Below, in pieces: positions 33,878-44,807 of a stretch of 64,000 nucleotides of DNA. The position numbers and the translations under genes are program-made. The stretch is from Archivesica marissinica (taxonomy: Eukaryota > Mollusca > Bivalvia > Venerida > Vesicomyidae): assembly GCA_014843695.1 (NCBI GenBank), contig CM026397.1:52376101-52440100 (forward strand), read 5' to 3'. The notes under the pieces were generated by a model that saw only the letters and a program-made list of their open reading frames with translations, was not told the DNA's origin and did no database searches. Numbering within the stretch: position 1 is the first letter of the stretch; each line of letters begins with the position of its first letter.

Positions 33878-35564
33878 GTGAGTACACAGCCATACCGACA
33901 CACCAGTCCGTTAGTGATATGCCTTCCAGCAAGGTGAGTACACAGCCATACCAACACACCAGTCTGTTAGTGATATGCCTTCCGGCAAGGTGAGTACACA
34001 GCCATACCAACACACCTGTCCGTTAGTGATATGCCTTCCAGCAAGGTGAGTACACAGCCATACCAACACACCAGTCCGTTAGTGATATGCCTTCCAGCAA
34101 GGTGAGTACACAGCCATACCGACATACCTGTCCATTAGTGATATGCCTTCCAGCAAGGTGAGTACACAGCCATACCTGTCCATTAGTGATATGCCTTCCA
34201 GCAAGGTGAATACACAGCCATTCCTGTCCGTAGTGATATGCCTTCCAGCAAGGTGAGTACACAGCCATACCGACAACCGTCGTGTGATATGCCTTCCAGC
34301 AAGGTGAGTACACAGCCATACCGACATACCTGTCCGTAGTGATATGCCTTCCAGCAAGGTGAGTACACAGCCATACTGTCTAGTGATATGCCTTCCAGCA
34401 AGGTGATAACAGCCATTCCTGTTAGTGATATGCTCCAGCAGGTGAGTACACAGACCTACCTGTCCGTAGTGATATGCTTCCAGCAAGGTGAGTACACAGC
34501 CATACCTGTCCGTAGTGATATGCCTTCCAGCAAGGTGAGTACACAGCCATTCCTGTCCGTAGTGATATGCCTTCCAGCAAGGTGAGTACACAGCCATTCC
34601 TGTCCGTAGTGATATGCCTTCCAGCAAGGTGAGTACACAGCCATTCCTGTCCGTAGTGATATGCCGTCCAGCAAGGTGAGTACACAGCCATACCGACATT
34701 ACCTGTCCGTTTGTGATATGTCTTCCAGCAACGTGAGTACACAGCCATACCGACATACCTGTCCCTTAGTGATATGTCTTCCAGCAAGGTGAGTACACAA
34801 CCATACCGACATACCTGTCCCTTAGTGATATGTCTTCCGGCAAGATGAGTACACAGCCATACCGACATACCTGTCCCTTAGTGATATGTCTTCCAGCAAC
34901 GTGAGTACACAGCCATACCTGTCCGAAGTGATATGGCTTCCAGCAAGGTGAGTACACAGCCATACCTGTCCGTTTGTGATATGCCTTCCAGCAAGGTGAG
35001 TACACAGCCATACCTGTCCGTAGTGATATGGCTTCCAGCAAGGTGAGTACACAGCCATACCTGTCCGTAGTGATATGCCTTCCAGCAAGGTGAGTACACA
35101 GCCATACCAACATACCTGTCCCTTAGTGATATGTCTTCCAGCAAGGTTAGTACACAGCCATATCAACATACCTGTCCATTAGTGATATGGCTTCCAGCAA
35201 GGTGAGTACACAGCCATACCGACATACCTGTCCATTAGTGATATGCCTTCCAGCAAGGTGAGTACACAGCCATACCGACATACCTGTCCATTAGTGATAT
35301 GCCATCCAGCAAGGTGAGTACACAGCCATACCGACATACCTGTCCGATAGTGATATGGCTTCCAGCAAGGTGAGTGCACAGCCATACCGACATACCTGTC
35401 TGTTTGTGATATGCCTTCCAGCAAGGTGAGTGCACAACCATACCGACATACCTGTCCATTAGTGATATGCCATCAAGCAAGGTGAGTACACAGCCATACC
35501 GACACACCAGTCCGTTAGTGATATACCTTCCAGCAAGGTGAGTACACAGCCATACCGACATACC
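33842..35564 (+). repeat. Minisatellite made of the PDE4 exon 3' end plus its splice donor, 33 donor-like sites
   Basis: Tandem array with a 56-bp unit (shorter 44-50-bp variants in the middle). The first unit is the real exon end: 36 bp of coding sequence from 33842 plus 20 bp of intron. Later units repeat TTAGTGATATGCCTTCCAGC followed by AAGGTGAGTA. I count 33 donor positions including the true one, starting 33877, 33933, 33989, 34045, 34101 and 34157 (exact 56-bp spacing), and ending at 35537. Translated in the exon's phase, each full unit again reads [12 protein letters not shown] or close. Most donors keep GTGAGT; a few are altered (GTGAAT near 34205, GTGATA near 34402, GTTAGT near 35145, ATGAGT near 34842). 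The array runs into the N gap, so its true length is unknown. Confidence 0.93.
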
Positions 35565-36564
35565 NNNNNNNNNNNNNNNNNNNNNNNNNNNNNNNNNNNN
35601 NNNNNNNNNNNNNNNNNNNNNNNNNNNNNNNNNNNNNNNNNNNNNNNNNNNNNNNNNNNNNNNNNNNNNNNNNNNNNNNNNNNNNNNNNNNNNNNNNNNN
35701 NNNNNNNNNNNNNNNNNNNNNNNNNNNNNNNNNNNNNNNNNNNNNNNNNNNNNNNNNNNNNNNNNNNNNNNNNNNNNNNNNNNNNNNNNNNNNNNNNNNN
35801 NNNNNNNNNNNNNNNNNNNNNNNNNNNNNNNNNNNNNNNNNNNNNNNNNNNNNNNNNNNNNNNNNNNNNNNNNNNNNNNNNNNNNNNNNNNNNNNNNNNN
35901 NNNNNNNNNNNNNNNNNNNNNNNNNNNNNNNNNNNNNNNNNNNNNNNNNNNNNNNNNNNNNNNNNNNNNNNNNNNNNNNNNNNNNNNNNNNNNNNNNNNN
36001 NNNNNNNNNNNNNNNNNNNNNNNNNNNNNNNNNNNNNNNNNNNNNNNNNNNNNNNNNNNNNNNNNNNNNNNNNNNNNNNNNNNNNNNNNNNNNNNNNNNN
36101 NNNNNNNNNNNNNNNNNNNNNNNNNNNNNNNNNNNNNNNNNNNNNNNNNNNNNNNNNNNNNNNNNNNNNNNNNNNNNNNNNNNNNNNNNNNNNNNNNNNN
36201 NNNNNNNNNNNNNNNNNNNNNNNNNNNNNNNNNNNNNNNNNNNNNNNNNNNNNNNNNNNNNNNNNNNNNNNNNNNNNNNNNNNNNNNNNNNNNNNNNNNN
36301 NNNNNNNNNNNNNNNNNNNNNNNNNNNNNNNNNNNNNNNNNNNNNNNNNNNNNNNNNNNNNNNNNNNNNNNNNNNNNNNNNNNNNNNNNNNNNNNNNNNN
36401 NNNNNNNNNNNNNNNNNNNNNNNNNNNNNNNNNNNNNNNNNNNNNNNNNNNNNNNNNNNNNNNNNNNNNNNNNNNNNNNNNNNNNNNNNNNNNNNNNNNN
36501 NNNNNNNNNNNNNNNNNNNNNNNNNNNNNNNNNNNNNNNNNNNNNNNNNNNNNNNNNNNNNNNN
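35565..36564. other. Assembly gap, exactly 1000 N
   Basis: An uninterrupted run of N whose round length suggests a placeholder. It separates two unrelated arrays, the PDE4 donor minisatellite on the left and a 20-bp array on the right, so both arrays probably extend into it. Confidence 0.99.
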
Positions 36565-37046
36565 TGACCGTTACTATGTGTTTGTGACCATTACTATGTG
36601 TTTGTGACCGTTACTATGTGTTTGTGACCTTTACTATGTGTTTGTGACCGTTACTATGTGTTTGTAACCGTTACTATGTGTTTGTGACCTTTACTATGTG
36701 TTTGTGACCGTTACTATGTGTTTGTGACCGTTACTATGTGTTTGTGACCTTTACTATGTGTTTGTGACCGTTACTATGTGTTTGTGACCTTTACTATGTG
36801 TTTGTGACCGTTACTATGTGTTTGTAACCGTTACTATGTGTTTGTGACCTTTACTATGTGTTTGTGACCGTTACTATGTGTTTGTGACCGTTACTATGTG
36901 TTTGTGACCTTTACTATGTGTTTGTGACCGTTACTATGTGTTTGTGACCTTTACTATGTGTTTGTGACCGTTACTATGTGTTTGTAACCGTTACTATGTG
37001 TTTGTGACCTTTACTATGTGTTTGTGACCGTTACTATGTGTGTGAC
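36565..37046. repeat. 20-bp array with 160-bp higher-order repeat, ~24 units
   Basis: Unit TGACCGTTACTATGTGTTTG with CCG/CCT and TAACC variants. From the first TAACC unit the order repeats every eight units: TAACC at 36665, 36825 and 36985. Begins at the N gap. Confidence 0.94.
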
Positions 37047-37125
37047 TTATTTGTTTCACTACTACTTTGTCAATGTATGTGGTATTTGTAATGGTATGGG
37101 GAAGCGCTTCTATGTGGGAATGTAT

Positions 37126-37258
37126 AATAGAACCAAGAGTGGCTTCCAAGTGTGAAAGGGTTATGATGGATTCCATCAGATAGGAGATCTTGAGAACAAT
37201 TGGACTGATGTTATAAGAACCCTGCAATTGAGCAAAAATAAATGTGTACAGACAGGAC
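37126..37258 (+). mobile_element. SINE S1 3' fragment
   Basis: Retains ATGGATTCCATCAGATAGGA, GAGATCTTGAGAACAATT and a decayed tail (AGAACCCTGCAATTGAGCAA, AATAAATGTGTACAGAC). No head. Confidence 0.65.
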
Positions 37259-37554
37259 ATGAAACAAACCGTAGTCAAATTTGTTTTCGAAATTCTACCT
37301 GCTCAAAATAAATGACAAAAAAACGTTGGAGCAAACTTTCTACTCACCCTTTACCATATCTTCAGGATGAAACTGGCAAGAGGAACCAGTTGCACAAGAT
37401 TTTATGTTGATTAATAATCAAGTAGATAAACTTCAAGTGGGGGGGGGGAGATTTGTTTATCAGTTAAAACTATTAAAATACCTTCTGTTTCCTCTGTCCT
37501 GGTCGTAAGATTTTAGCCCTTTAGTTATTGTTCAGTGTGCTTTTTTAGGTCACC

Positions 37555-37745
37555 TGAATATAAGAAACCAGTGTGAGTGACACAGTCTTAGCTCCTTGCA
37601 TGCTGGGTAAATTAAAGCTATAAATACAAAAGAATTATAGCAGACAACAATATGAGTGATGATTTTTTTTTCCACATTTGTAACTGAAACAAAAATCTGG
37701 ATTATCTCATGGAATTTCATTAGAACTGTAATTACTACATATTTA
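37555..37745 (-). repeat. Dispersed repeat R8 copy, reverse
   Basis: CCTTGCATGCTGGGTAAATT, AGCTATAAATACAAAAGAAT, AGCAGACAACAATATGAG, TCATGGAATTTCATTAGAAC match the complement of the 49.5-kb and 52.6-kb copies. Confidence 0.6.
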
Positions 37746-37764
37746 ACTGTTATTGTCACCTCTA

Positions 37765-37886
37765 GTGTGTGTGTGTGTGTTGTGTGGTGTGGTGTGGTGT
37801 GGTGTGGTGTGGTGTGGTGTGGTGTGGTGTGGTGTGGTGTGGTGTGGTGTGGTGTGGTGTGGTGTGGTGTGTGCGCGCGCGCGCGT
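37765..37886. repeat. TGTGG pentanucleotide microsatellite with flanking GT and CG runs
   Basis: GTGTGTGTGTGT, then about 20 units of GGTGT, then GTGCGCGCGCGCGCG. Open in three frames as a composition artefact. Confidence 0.95.
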
Positions 37887-38176
37887 GGAGTCGAGTCGCA
37901 GAATCCACAGTGGGAGAATTATTCATAAGCTATCACAGTCGATTTTATCACTTACTTATCATGATCATCTGTCGGAGAGAAATGTAAATAGACAAAAGAA
38001 AAATGGAGAATATTCAAGAAAATTTGATTAAATATTTTATCTAAATCTCCAATCTGTAATCACAATGTAGATTGTATGGCTACATCATAAGCTACTTGGC
38101 ATCCCTGGGCTTCAGCCAGAGTTCTTTGACCTCAAATATTTTTGTCGGTACCGTAAACAAGGTAATTGTAATATAA

Positions 38177-38217
38177 CAATGGTACTTTAAGTAAGTAAAT
38201 GGTACTTTAAGTAAGTA
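38177..38217. repeat. 20-bp tandem duplication
   Basis: AATGGTACTTTAAGTAAGTA twice. Confidence 0.85.
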
Positions 38218-38529
38218 CGGCAATGTGATTATCATTCAGCACATTCCAGAAGATTTTGACAGGAAGGTGCTATAACAATTTTGGCCAGTTTTTGTGAAAG
38301 AAGCAGTTGTAGATTTTGGCAGAGTTTGTGACAGCACTGTGCATAGGGATGATGGTAGTTGATATAGCATAATGCCTGCACTTTGATGCTTCCAATTAGC
38401 CAGCCTTCTGTTTAAGATATTTATAGCTGGGTAAATGTTTGCATTCCTTGGAAGCTATTTTTTGGTATGTGGAATTATGAAAATATCATAGAGTTAGTTA
38501 GTTCATTCAAGTCAAAGTATTTTAGCTGC

Positions 38530-38640
38530 ATTGATGAAAACTTACAGACAGGTTTTTTATCTGCATTGGTGAAAACTTACAGACGGGTTTTTATCTGCAT
38601 TTTTTGAAAACTTTGGAACGTTTTTTTAGCTCCATTTATG
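38530..38640. repeat. ~32-bp imperfect repeat, 3 units
   Basis: GAAAACTTACAGACAGGTTT then TTTATCTGCATT, followed by two diverged copies. Confidence 0.75.
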
Positions 38641-38953
38641 ATAACTTATGGAAGTCCATCACGTAGGAAGTGACAATTCATATTGAAAATGTGATTAGTT
38701 TCTGTCTAATCCATCTCAAATACTGGTTTTTAACTGACTCTATGGTTGGTGAAGTTTCTGATATATTGGTATAGATCATTCTAGATATTTGATGCCGATT
38801 AGTCAAATGTTTTTCTGAGTATTTCTTTGTATGATTTGTGGGGTTGCCGGGGAATTCTTCAACGAATAAGAGCATCTTCTGTAATGTGCACCATCTTCCA
38901 AAGAAATAAAAATACTAATAAAGTTCTGGATGCGTCGCCCCAATTACCAATCA

Positions 38954-39200
38954 TTAACCCATTCAACACCAAGTAACTCACATGAACTGGTCCATGATAT
39001 TTTTAAACCAATAAATTAATAATAACAAAATTACATTTGGATCAGTTCATTTATCAAAATGGGTAAAAAAAATTCTAAAAATAGTTATATTACTTGAAAA
39101 AAGTGCAGATCCTGATGAGACAGCTCGTCACGAGCCGGCTCATCTGGATCTACACTTTTTTGTAAGCCTATATAGAGGTCTGTGGTGTTGAAAGGGTTAA
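38954..39200 (-). mobile_element. MITE-A copy, complete
   Basis: Starts TTAACCCATTCAACACCAAG and ends GGTGTTGAAAGGGTTAA, with an intact central palindrome. Near-identical to the 29919 copy, so probably the same subfamily. Confidence 0.87.
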
Positions 39201-39498
39201 GGGGTGATGATAAATAAACGTATCCGTCACCCCCAAACCCCCCCAAAGTGTATTACATTAAGATTTCACACTATCATAAGCAGATATTTGTGGGGTTTCT
39301 GCCTGAAGGCTGTTTGCATAGGAGTATATGTATAACATACAAGAGCATTAACATTTATAGAGGTTAATGATATAAGAGGTGGTCAATGTCTCACCAATCA
39401 TATTTAACGATCGTTATTGCACATACATTATAGGTGACGATTAAGCCATCAAATATACCTTGTAATTAATCACTGCGTATACACAATTGATGCATGCA

Positions 39499-40900
39499 GG
39501 ACATACGAGTGATGTACTTGATTAATAATTAATAGGACATAAGAATGATGTACTTGATTAATAATTAAAAGGACATAAGAATGATGTACTTGTTTAATAA
39601 TTAAAAGGACATAAGAATGATGTACTTGATTAATAATTAATAGGACATAAGAATGATGTACTTGATTAATAATTAATAGGACATAAGAATGATGTACTTG
39701 ATTAATAATTAATAGGACATAAGAATGATGTACTTTTTTAATAATTAAAAGGACTTAAGAATGATGTACTTGTTTAATAATTAAAAGGACATAAGAATGA
39801 TGTACTTTTTTAATAATTAAAAGGACTTAAGAATGATGTACTTGATTAATAATTAATAGGACATAAGAATGATGTACTTGTTTAATAATTAAAAGGACAT
39901 AAGAATGATGTACTTGATTAATAATTAATAGGACATAAGAATGATGTACTTGTTTAATAATTAAAAGGACATAAGAATGATGTACTTGTTTAATAATTAA
40001 TAGGACTTAAGAATGATGTACTTGTTTAATAATTAAAAGGACATAAGAATGATGTACTTGTTTAATAATTAAAAGGACATAAGAATGATGTACTTTTTTA
40101 ATAATTAAAAGGACTTAAGAATGATGTACTTGTTTAATAATTAAAAGGACATAAGAATGATGTACTTGATTAATAATTAATAGGACATAAGAATGATGTA
40201 CTTTTTTAATAATTAAAAGGACTTAAGAATGATGTACTTGTTTAATAATTAAAAGGACATAAGAATGATGTACTTGTTTAATAATTAAAAGGACATAAGA
40301 ATGATGTACTTGATTAATAATTAATAGGACATAAGAATGATGTACTTGATTAATAATTAATAGGACATAAGAATGATGTACTTGATTAATAATTAATAGG
40401 ACATAAGAATGATGTACTTTTTTAATAATTAAAAGGACTTAAGAATGATGTACTTGTTTAATAATTAAAAGGACATAAGAATGATGTACTTGTTTAATAA
40501 TTAAAAGGACATAAGAATGATGTACTTGATTAATAATTAATAGGACATAAGAATGATGTACTTGATTAATAATTAATAGGACATAAGAATGATGTACTTG
40601 ATTAATAATTAATAGGACATAAGAATGATGTACTTTTTTAATAATTAAAAGGACTTAAGAATGATGTACTTGTTTAATAATTAAAAGGACATAAGAATGA
40701 TGTACTTTTTTAATAATTAAAAGGACTTAAGAATGATGTACTTGTTTAATAATTAAAAGGACATAAGAATGATGTACTTGTTTAATAATTAATAGGACAT
40801 AAGAATGATGTACTTGATTAATAATTAATAGGACATAAGAATGATGTACTTGTTTAATAATTAAAAGGACTTAAAAATGATGTACTTGATTAATAATTAT
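39499..40900. repeat. 36-bp AT-rich minisatellite, ~39 units
   Basis: AGGACATAAGAATGATGTAC, TTGATTAATAATTAAT. Three tail types (GATTAATAATTAAT, GTTTAATAATTAAA, TTTTTAATAATTAAA) co-vary with ACATAAG/ACTTAAG, indicating block copying. Unit spacing is strictly 36 bp. Confidence 0.94.
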
Positions 40901-41766
40901 GGGACTTTGCTATTTAGCAAGTTTTTCACTTCCCATGTACACATAGTCAATCACCACTGATGGTTGTGCTTAGTGCAACAAAGTAATCGTGTGTATAAAT
41001 TCCTAAAATATTCTCGCAAATGTCAACTTTATTTCATGAATTATACTTTATGATGTACAATTTCACCACAGAAAATGGATCCATCTGAGGAAGTGTACAG
41101 AGCTGATATATTCCAATATACAGGAGTGGTCAAACCCATATATAGGAGCTGGTACTCCGTAGATGTCTGTGTACACTCCTGTATACACACCTGAGAGTTT
41201 AAAGCGAAACTATAATATGTGTTTATGAATAGAGAACGTGATAAATGTTGTGAAGAATCCACATATATTGGCTCTATACAAAACATTTATGTTTCATAAT
41301 GGCTACTTAATACAAGTCATTGGTAGAACGATGCCATATAGCACCGGGAACATCTCTAATGAAACTATTTATTTATTATCTTACAAGTTTCATGCTGGAC
41401 AAATATGTCATAAAATATGATATTTGAGAAGACTATGACGTCAATTTTGCTGTGAATTGGAAGTAATCAGATTGAAAATAACTTTGTGAGCACTAACCTT
41501 TCCATGTCCACTTAATTAATTACATTATAGACAAACATATCGAAGAAATACATGTTGCCGTTAGCGACATAAAACCAGGTTTTTAGAAATACATAAAACC
41601 AGATTTTTATTTCTAAAACTGCCTACTTTTTAAGGAAAACCTTATGATATGTATTGTAATAGTTGCATGCAATGCCTTTAATAATAGAAAATTATAAATG
41701 ATGTAAACTTTTGATTGAACACTGTAATTTTCCTCTATGTTCCATTCATGTCAAACATCTTGGTAT
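40901..41766. other. Non-coding stretch
   Basis: Nothing recognised. Confidence 0.55.
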
Positions 41767-41938
41767 AAACTTTATTTATTTTATTATAGCAATTGCGAAA
41801 CAAGCTTTAACAACTTATATTAATCACTCTCGTTGGCGAGGATGAATGCGTATATGTAGTCATTCGCGTGGGCGGAAACCGGAGAATACCCACCTGTCTT
41901 ATCGAGCGACCACCGTACCATCTCGCATACTTCCCGGT
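41767..41938 (-). mobile_element. SINE S2 copy, reverse, head truncated
   Basis: GCAATTGCGAAACAAGCTTT, TTAATCACTCTCGTTGGCGA, CCGGAGAATACCCACCTGTC, then ATCTCGCATACTTCCCGG, where similarity stops before the tRNA-like head. Confidence 0.82.
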
Positions 41939-41947
41939 AACATACAT

Positions 41948-42135
41948 GTTGCGACGACCTAGACATGTTTACGTGTGCAGGCTTAGCCGAGTCCTAAGCG
42001 GTTAAGCAGTACTGAGCAATGTGTGCGAGATCCTTAGCAAGGACATTACTTACACAGCATTGTCGAGTATCGAACCCATAACCCCTCTATTCCAAATCCG
42101 ATGCTCGGATTAGGCCTCGTATGCCACGCAAACAC
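41948..42135 (-). mobile_element. Possible decayed tRNA-headed repeat
   Basis: On the minus strand GGTTATGGGTTCGATACTCG resembles a B box and CATACGAGGCCTAATCCGAG lies upstream. Borders are not defined and no second copy was found. Confidence 0.35.
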
Positions 42136-42329
42136 TATCTACTTTATAGTGCAACGGTAGCGTCGAGGTTTGTGCGACATTTCCAAGTGTATTTCATGCT
42201 GCTGAGACATTTGACTAATTCATTATACAATTTAAAAGAACAACCTTTATTTCTTTTAGTAGAACTGTCATTAATGTTATTGCTAAGCTTTGCAGCTTAA
42301 TGCATGATACTACACAGATATATTGTAGC

Positions 42330-42400
42330 ATCAAAGAGGTATTTTAATGACTTAAAGAAGTATTTTAATGCCTTAAAGAAGTATTTTAATGACTTATATA
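42330..42400. repeat. ~26-bp repeat, 3 units
   Basis: AAGAAGTATTTTAATGACTT and close variants three times. Confidence 0.85.
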
Positions 42401-42721
42401 GATTGTTGTCTCCAAGCGTGGAATATTAATAATCATCGACTCATTTAGAATGAAATTAGATGTGGGTGTGTAACTAGATGTGGGTGTGTGGCTAGGGATG
42501 ATATAGATATATTTCTGATACTGATAATTGAGAAATTTGAACATTTTTTACTTGTTGGTTTTATTGCTTGTTGAACGACAAAGCTCAACTTTAAGCCAGG
42601 CAGATATCTTACTTGCTGGATATTTATAGCAGGTAAAGAAGTATTAAAGAAGTCACAAAGCTGCAATTAAAATGGTAGTGAGAGGCGTGCAGATTATAAC
42701 TCCTGAACAAATCTAATGTCG

Positions 42722-42964
42722 TGGAAGTCGTGATAGCGCCGTGGTATCGCGTTTAGCTTCAGGTGCAAAGTCCCAGAGTTTGAGCCTCGCTGGAGCCGTT
42801 ACGTTACGATTGTGCTCTTTGGCAAGGCATTTAAATTCCACATTGCCTCTTCTCTCTCCCTCATGGCGATGGATTCCATCATGAAAGTGGTCTCTCGAGA
42901 GAATCATATAAGTTGTAAGAACTTGTTTCGCAATCAGGCTAAAATAATTGTGTGCAACAAATCT
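42722..42964 (+). mobile_element. SINE S1 copy, full length
   Basis: A box in GATAGCGCCGTGGTATCGCG, B box GAGTTTGAGCCTCGC, then GTGCTCTTTGGCAAGGCATT, CACATTGCCTCTTCTCTCTC, and tail AACTTGTTTCGCAATCAGGC. RNA polymerase III-type head; mobilisation would need a LINE partner recognising the tail. Confidence 0.85.
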
Positions 42965-43015
42965 AAAGCATCCTGATCCACGCGAGATGTTCCAACTATT
43001 TCTGTACATTTAGTA

Positions 43016-43205
43016 TTGAGCTCGATCGCGAAATAAGTTTTACAACAGTAAATTAATAGCTCTTGACACCTCATTCCTGATGAAATCCATCGCCACGAGG
43101 GAGAGTGAAGAGGCAATGTGGATTTAAGTGGCTTGCCTAAGAACACCACTAGCCGTGGTTCTCATGCAGTTCAAACTCGCAACCTATCAGTTCTAATGCA
43201 GATAC
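43016..43205 (-). mobile_element. SINE S1b copy, reverse
   Basis: Reads in reverse: tail GATCGCGAAATAAGTTTTAC, body GAAATCCATCGCCACGAGGG, CACTAGCCGTGGTTCTCATG, B-box complement TCAAACTCGCAACC. Fifty bases from the forward S1 at 42722, forming a head-opposed SINE pair. Confidence 0.8.
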
Positions 43206-43347
43206 GGAGGATTTTTCCGACTGATTGAATATTCATACCAAGTTTGCATCAAACCGCTCCAAATCATCGAACAGGTTTCCCAAGTGGACCTAGTGCAGCT
43301 GTAGCTGAACTAAACGTGATAATACCACCAATACTTGTCTCCGGACA

Positions 43348-43766
43348 TACCGTACTTACTCGCGTATAAGGCAGGATTTTTACCACCAGATTAATGTCTC
43401 AAAAATGGCTGGTTCCCTTCCATCTTACAAGCGAATGAAATTGTTTTTTAAAATCACTTTGTTCCAACTCAATAATTGATGAATTTTGAAATAACAGAAA
43501 GGGTATTACAAAGCATAGACTTTGACAGCTCTATCTTTAAACTGAACTTGGCAATATCACTTTAGCAAATCAAATTTATTGTTGTGCGTCTGTGCATTAT
43601 TTTATGATTTGACATAATTTACAGTGCTTTTACAGTACAATTTGTGCGATCTTTACTTATGAGCACTTTCCATTTTCTCAACCCGTCTTATACGCGGGTC
43701 TATGCAAAATACCACTGATTTACGACCCAAAGTTGTGGGTCGTCTTATAGGCGAGTTAATATGGTA
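43348..43766. mobile_element. TACCGTA-ended MITE, ~419 bp
   Basis: Left TACCGTACTTACTCGCGTAT then AAGGC; right GTCTTATAGGCGAGTTAATA then TGGTA. The termini are inverted repeats of about 25 bp. A second internal ACCCGTCTTATACGCGGGT echoes the terminus. No coding capacity; superfamily not assigned. Confidence 0.72.
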
Positions 43767-43862
43767 TATGCCTTATTGGAATTTGTGGTAAAGTAATGAC
43801 ACAATGGTTGATAACTGTGGTTGTACAAGATTCGTACCTGATATACATATAAGAGACATACC

Positions 43863-44062
43863 AGTCTCTGTGGTATAAAGAGCGAGAATGTTGAAGGTTC
43901 GAACCACGTCATTGATTCATTCTGACAGCCCGTTTGTGATCCACCAGCTAGTTATATAATGGTTACTGATTGCCCATCATTCTGGCGCCTGACATGCAAG
44001 AATAGGATTCATGATGTTCATAAAAGATGTCTCAAAAAGTCAGAAATGCATGGCTGGCCCTT
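43863..44062 (+). mobile_element. SINE S5 copy, interrupted by MITE-A
   Basis: Head remnant AGTCTCTGTGGTATAAAGAG, B box GAAGGTTCGAACCACGTC, body AGCTAGTTATATAATGGTTA, AAAGTCAGAAATGCATGGCT. It resumes at 44678-44699 with GGCACTATAATTAACAAACA after the MITE and its 46-bp array. Confidence 0.86.
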
Positions 44063-44309
44063 TTAGCCCTTTCAACATTACATACCTCTAAATAGGCCTA
44101 CAAAAGGTGTAGATCCAGATCCGGCTCGTGATGAGTTCTCATCAGGATCTGCACTTTTTGCCAGTAATATTAGTATTATATTACTATGCAAATGCAAAAT
44201 TACCCATTTTGATAAATGAACTGGTCCAAATGTAATTTTCTTATTAATTTATTGGTCTAAAAATATCATGCACCAGTCCATGTCAGTTATTTGGAGTTGA
44301 ATGGGTTAA
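44063..44309 (+). mobile_element. MITE-A copy inserted in SINE S5
   Basis: The left target is mutated to TTAG (44063-44066), followed by CCCTTTCAACATTACA; the right TTAA is at 44306-44309. S5 sequence ends GGCTGGCCCTT just before it and resumes at 44678 after an amplified terminus. The intact S5 copy has a TTAA at 60639-60642 at this very position. Confidence 0.88.
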
Positions 44310-44677
44310 TATCATGCACCAGTCCATGTCAGTTACTTGGAGTTGAATGGGTTAATATCATGCACCAGTTCATGTCAGTTACTTGGTGTTGAATGGGTTA
44401 ATATCATGGACCAGACCATGTCAGTTACTTGGTGTTGAATGGGTTAATATCATGGACCAGACCATGTCAGTTACTTGGTGTTGAATGGGTTAATATCATG
44501 CACCAGTCCATGACAGTTACTTGGAGTTGAATGGGTTAATATCATGCACCAGTCCATGGCAGTTACCTGGAGTTGAATGGGTTAATATCATGCACCAGTC
44601 CATGTCAGTTACTTGGAGTTGAATGGGTTAATATCATGCACTTGTCCATGGCAGTTACCTGGAGTTGAATGGGTTAA
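44310..44677 (+). repeat. 46-bp array built from the MITE-A terminus, 8 extra copies
   Basis: Eight exact-length 46-bp units follow the MITE right end. Each runs TATCATGCACCAGTCCATG... to GAGTTGAATGGGTTAA; TTAA ends at 44355, 44401, 44447, 44493, 44539, 44585, 44631 and 44677. Units differ by GGAG versus GGTG and CACCAG versus GGACCAG, so some were copied as blocks. Every unit recreates a TTAA next to a MITE terminus. Confidence 0.93.
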
Positions 44678-44807
44678 TGGCACTATAATTAACAAACACT
44701 GTACTGTATGCTGTATAGGCTAAAATTCTTTTAAATCAATGTTGTTTATCTAGATGTCTTCCACCCTTTGAACACCTATAAGAAACCTTCACCATAGCTA
44801 TCAATCT

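Larger units (their letters stand above)
37887..38953. other. Non-coding stretch with short local duplications
   Basis: Only the small tandem duplications at 38177 and 38530. Confidence 0.6.

Noticed and set aside
33961..35564. Downstream array units as real alternative PDE4 exons
   Set aside because: Units lack acceptor sites of their own and would shift frame or stop; treated as decoy donors pending transcript data.
35538..36587. 349-codon frame
   Set aside because: It is almost entirely the N gap.
37656..38031. Three frames of 72-92 codons with VWCGVVWCGV
   Set aside because: Encoded by the TGTGG microsatellite.
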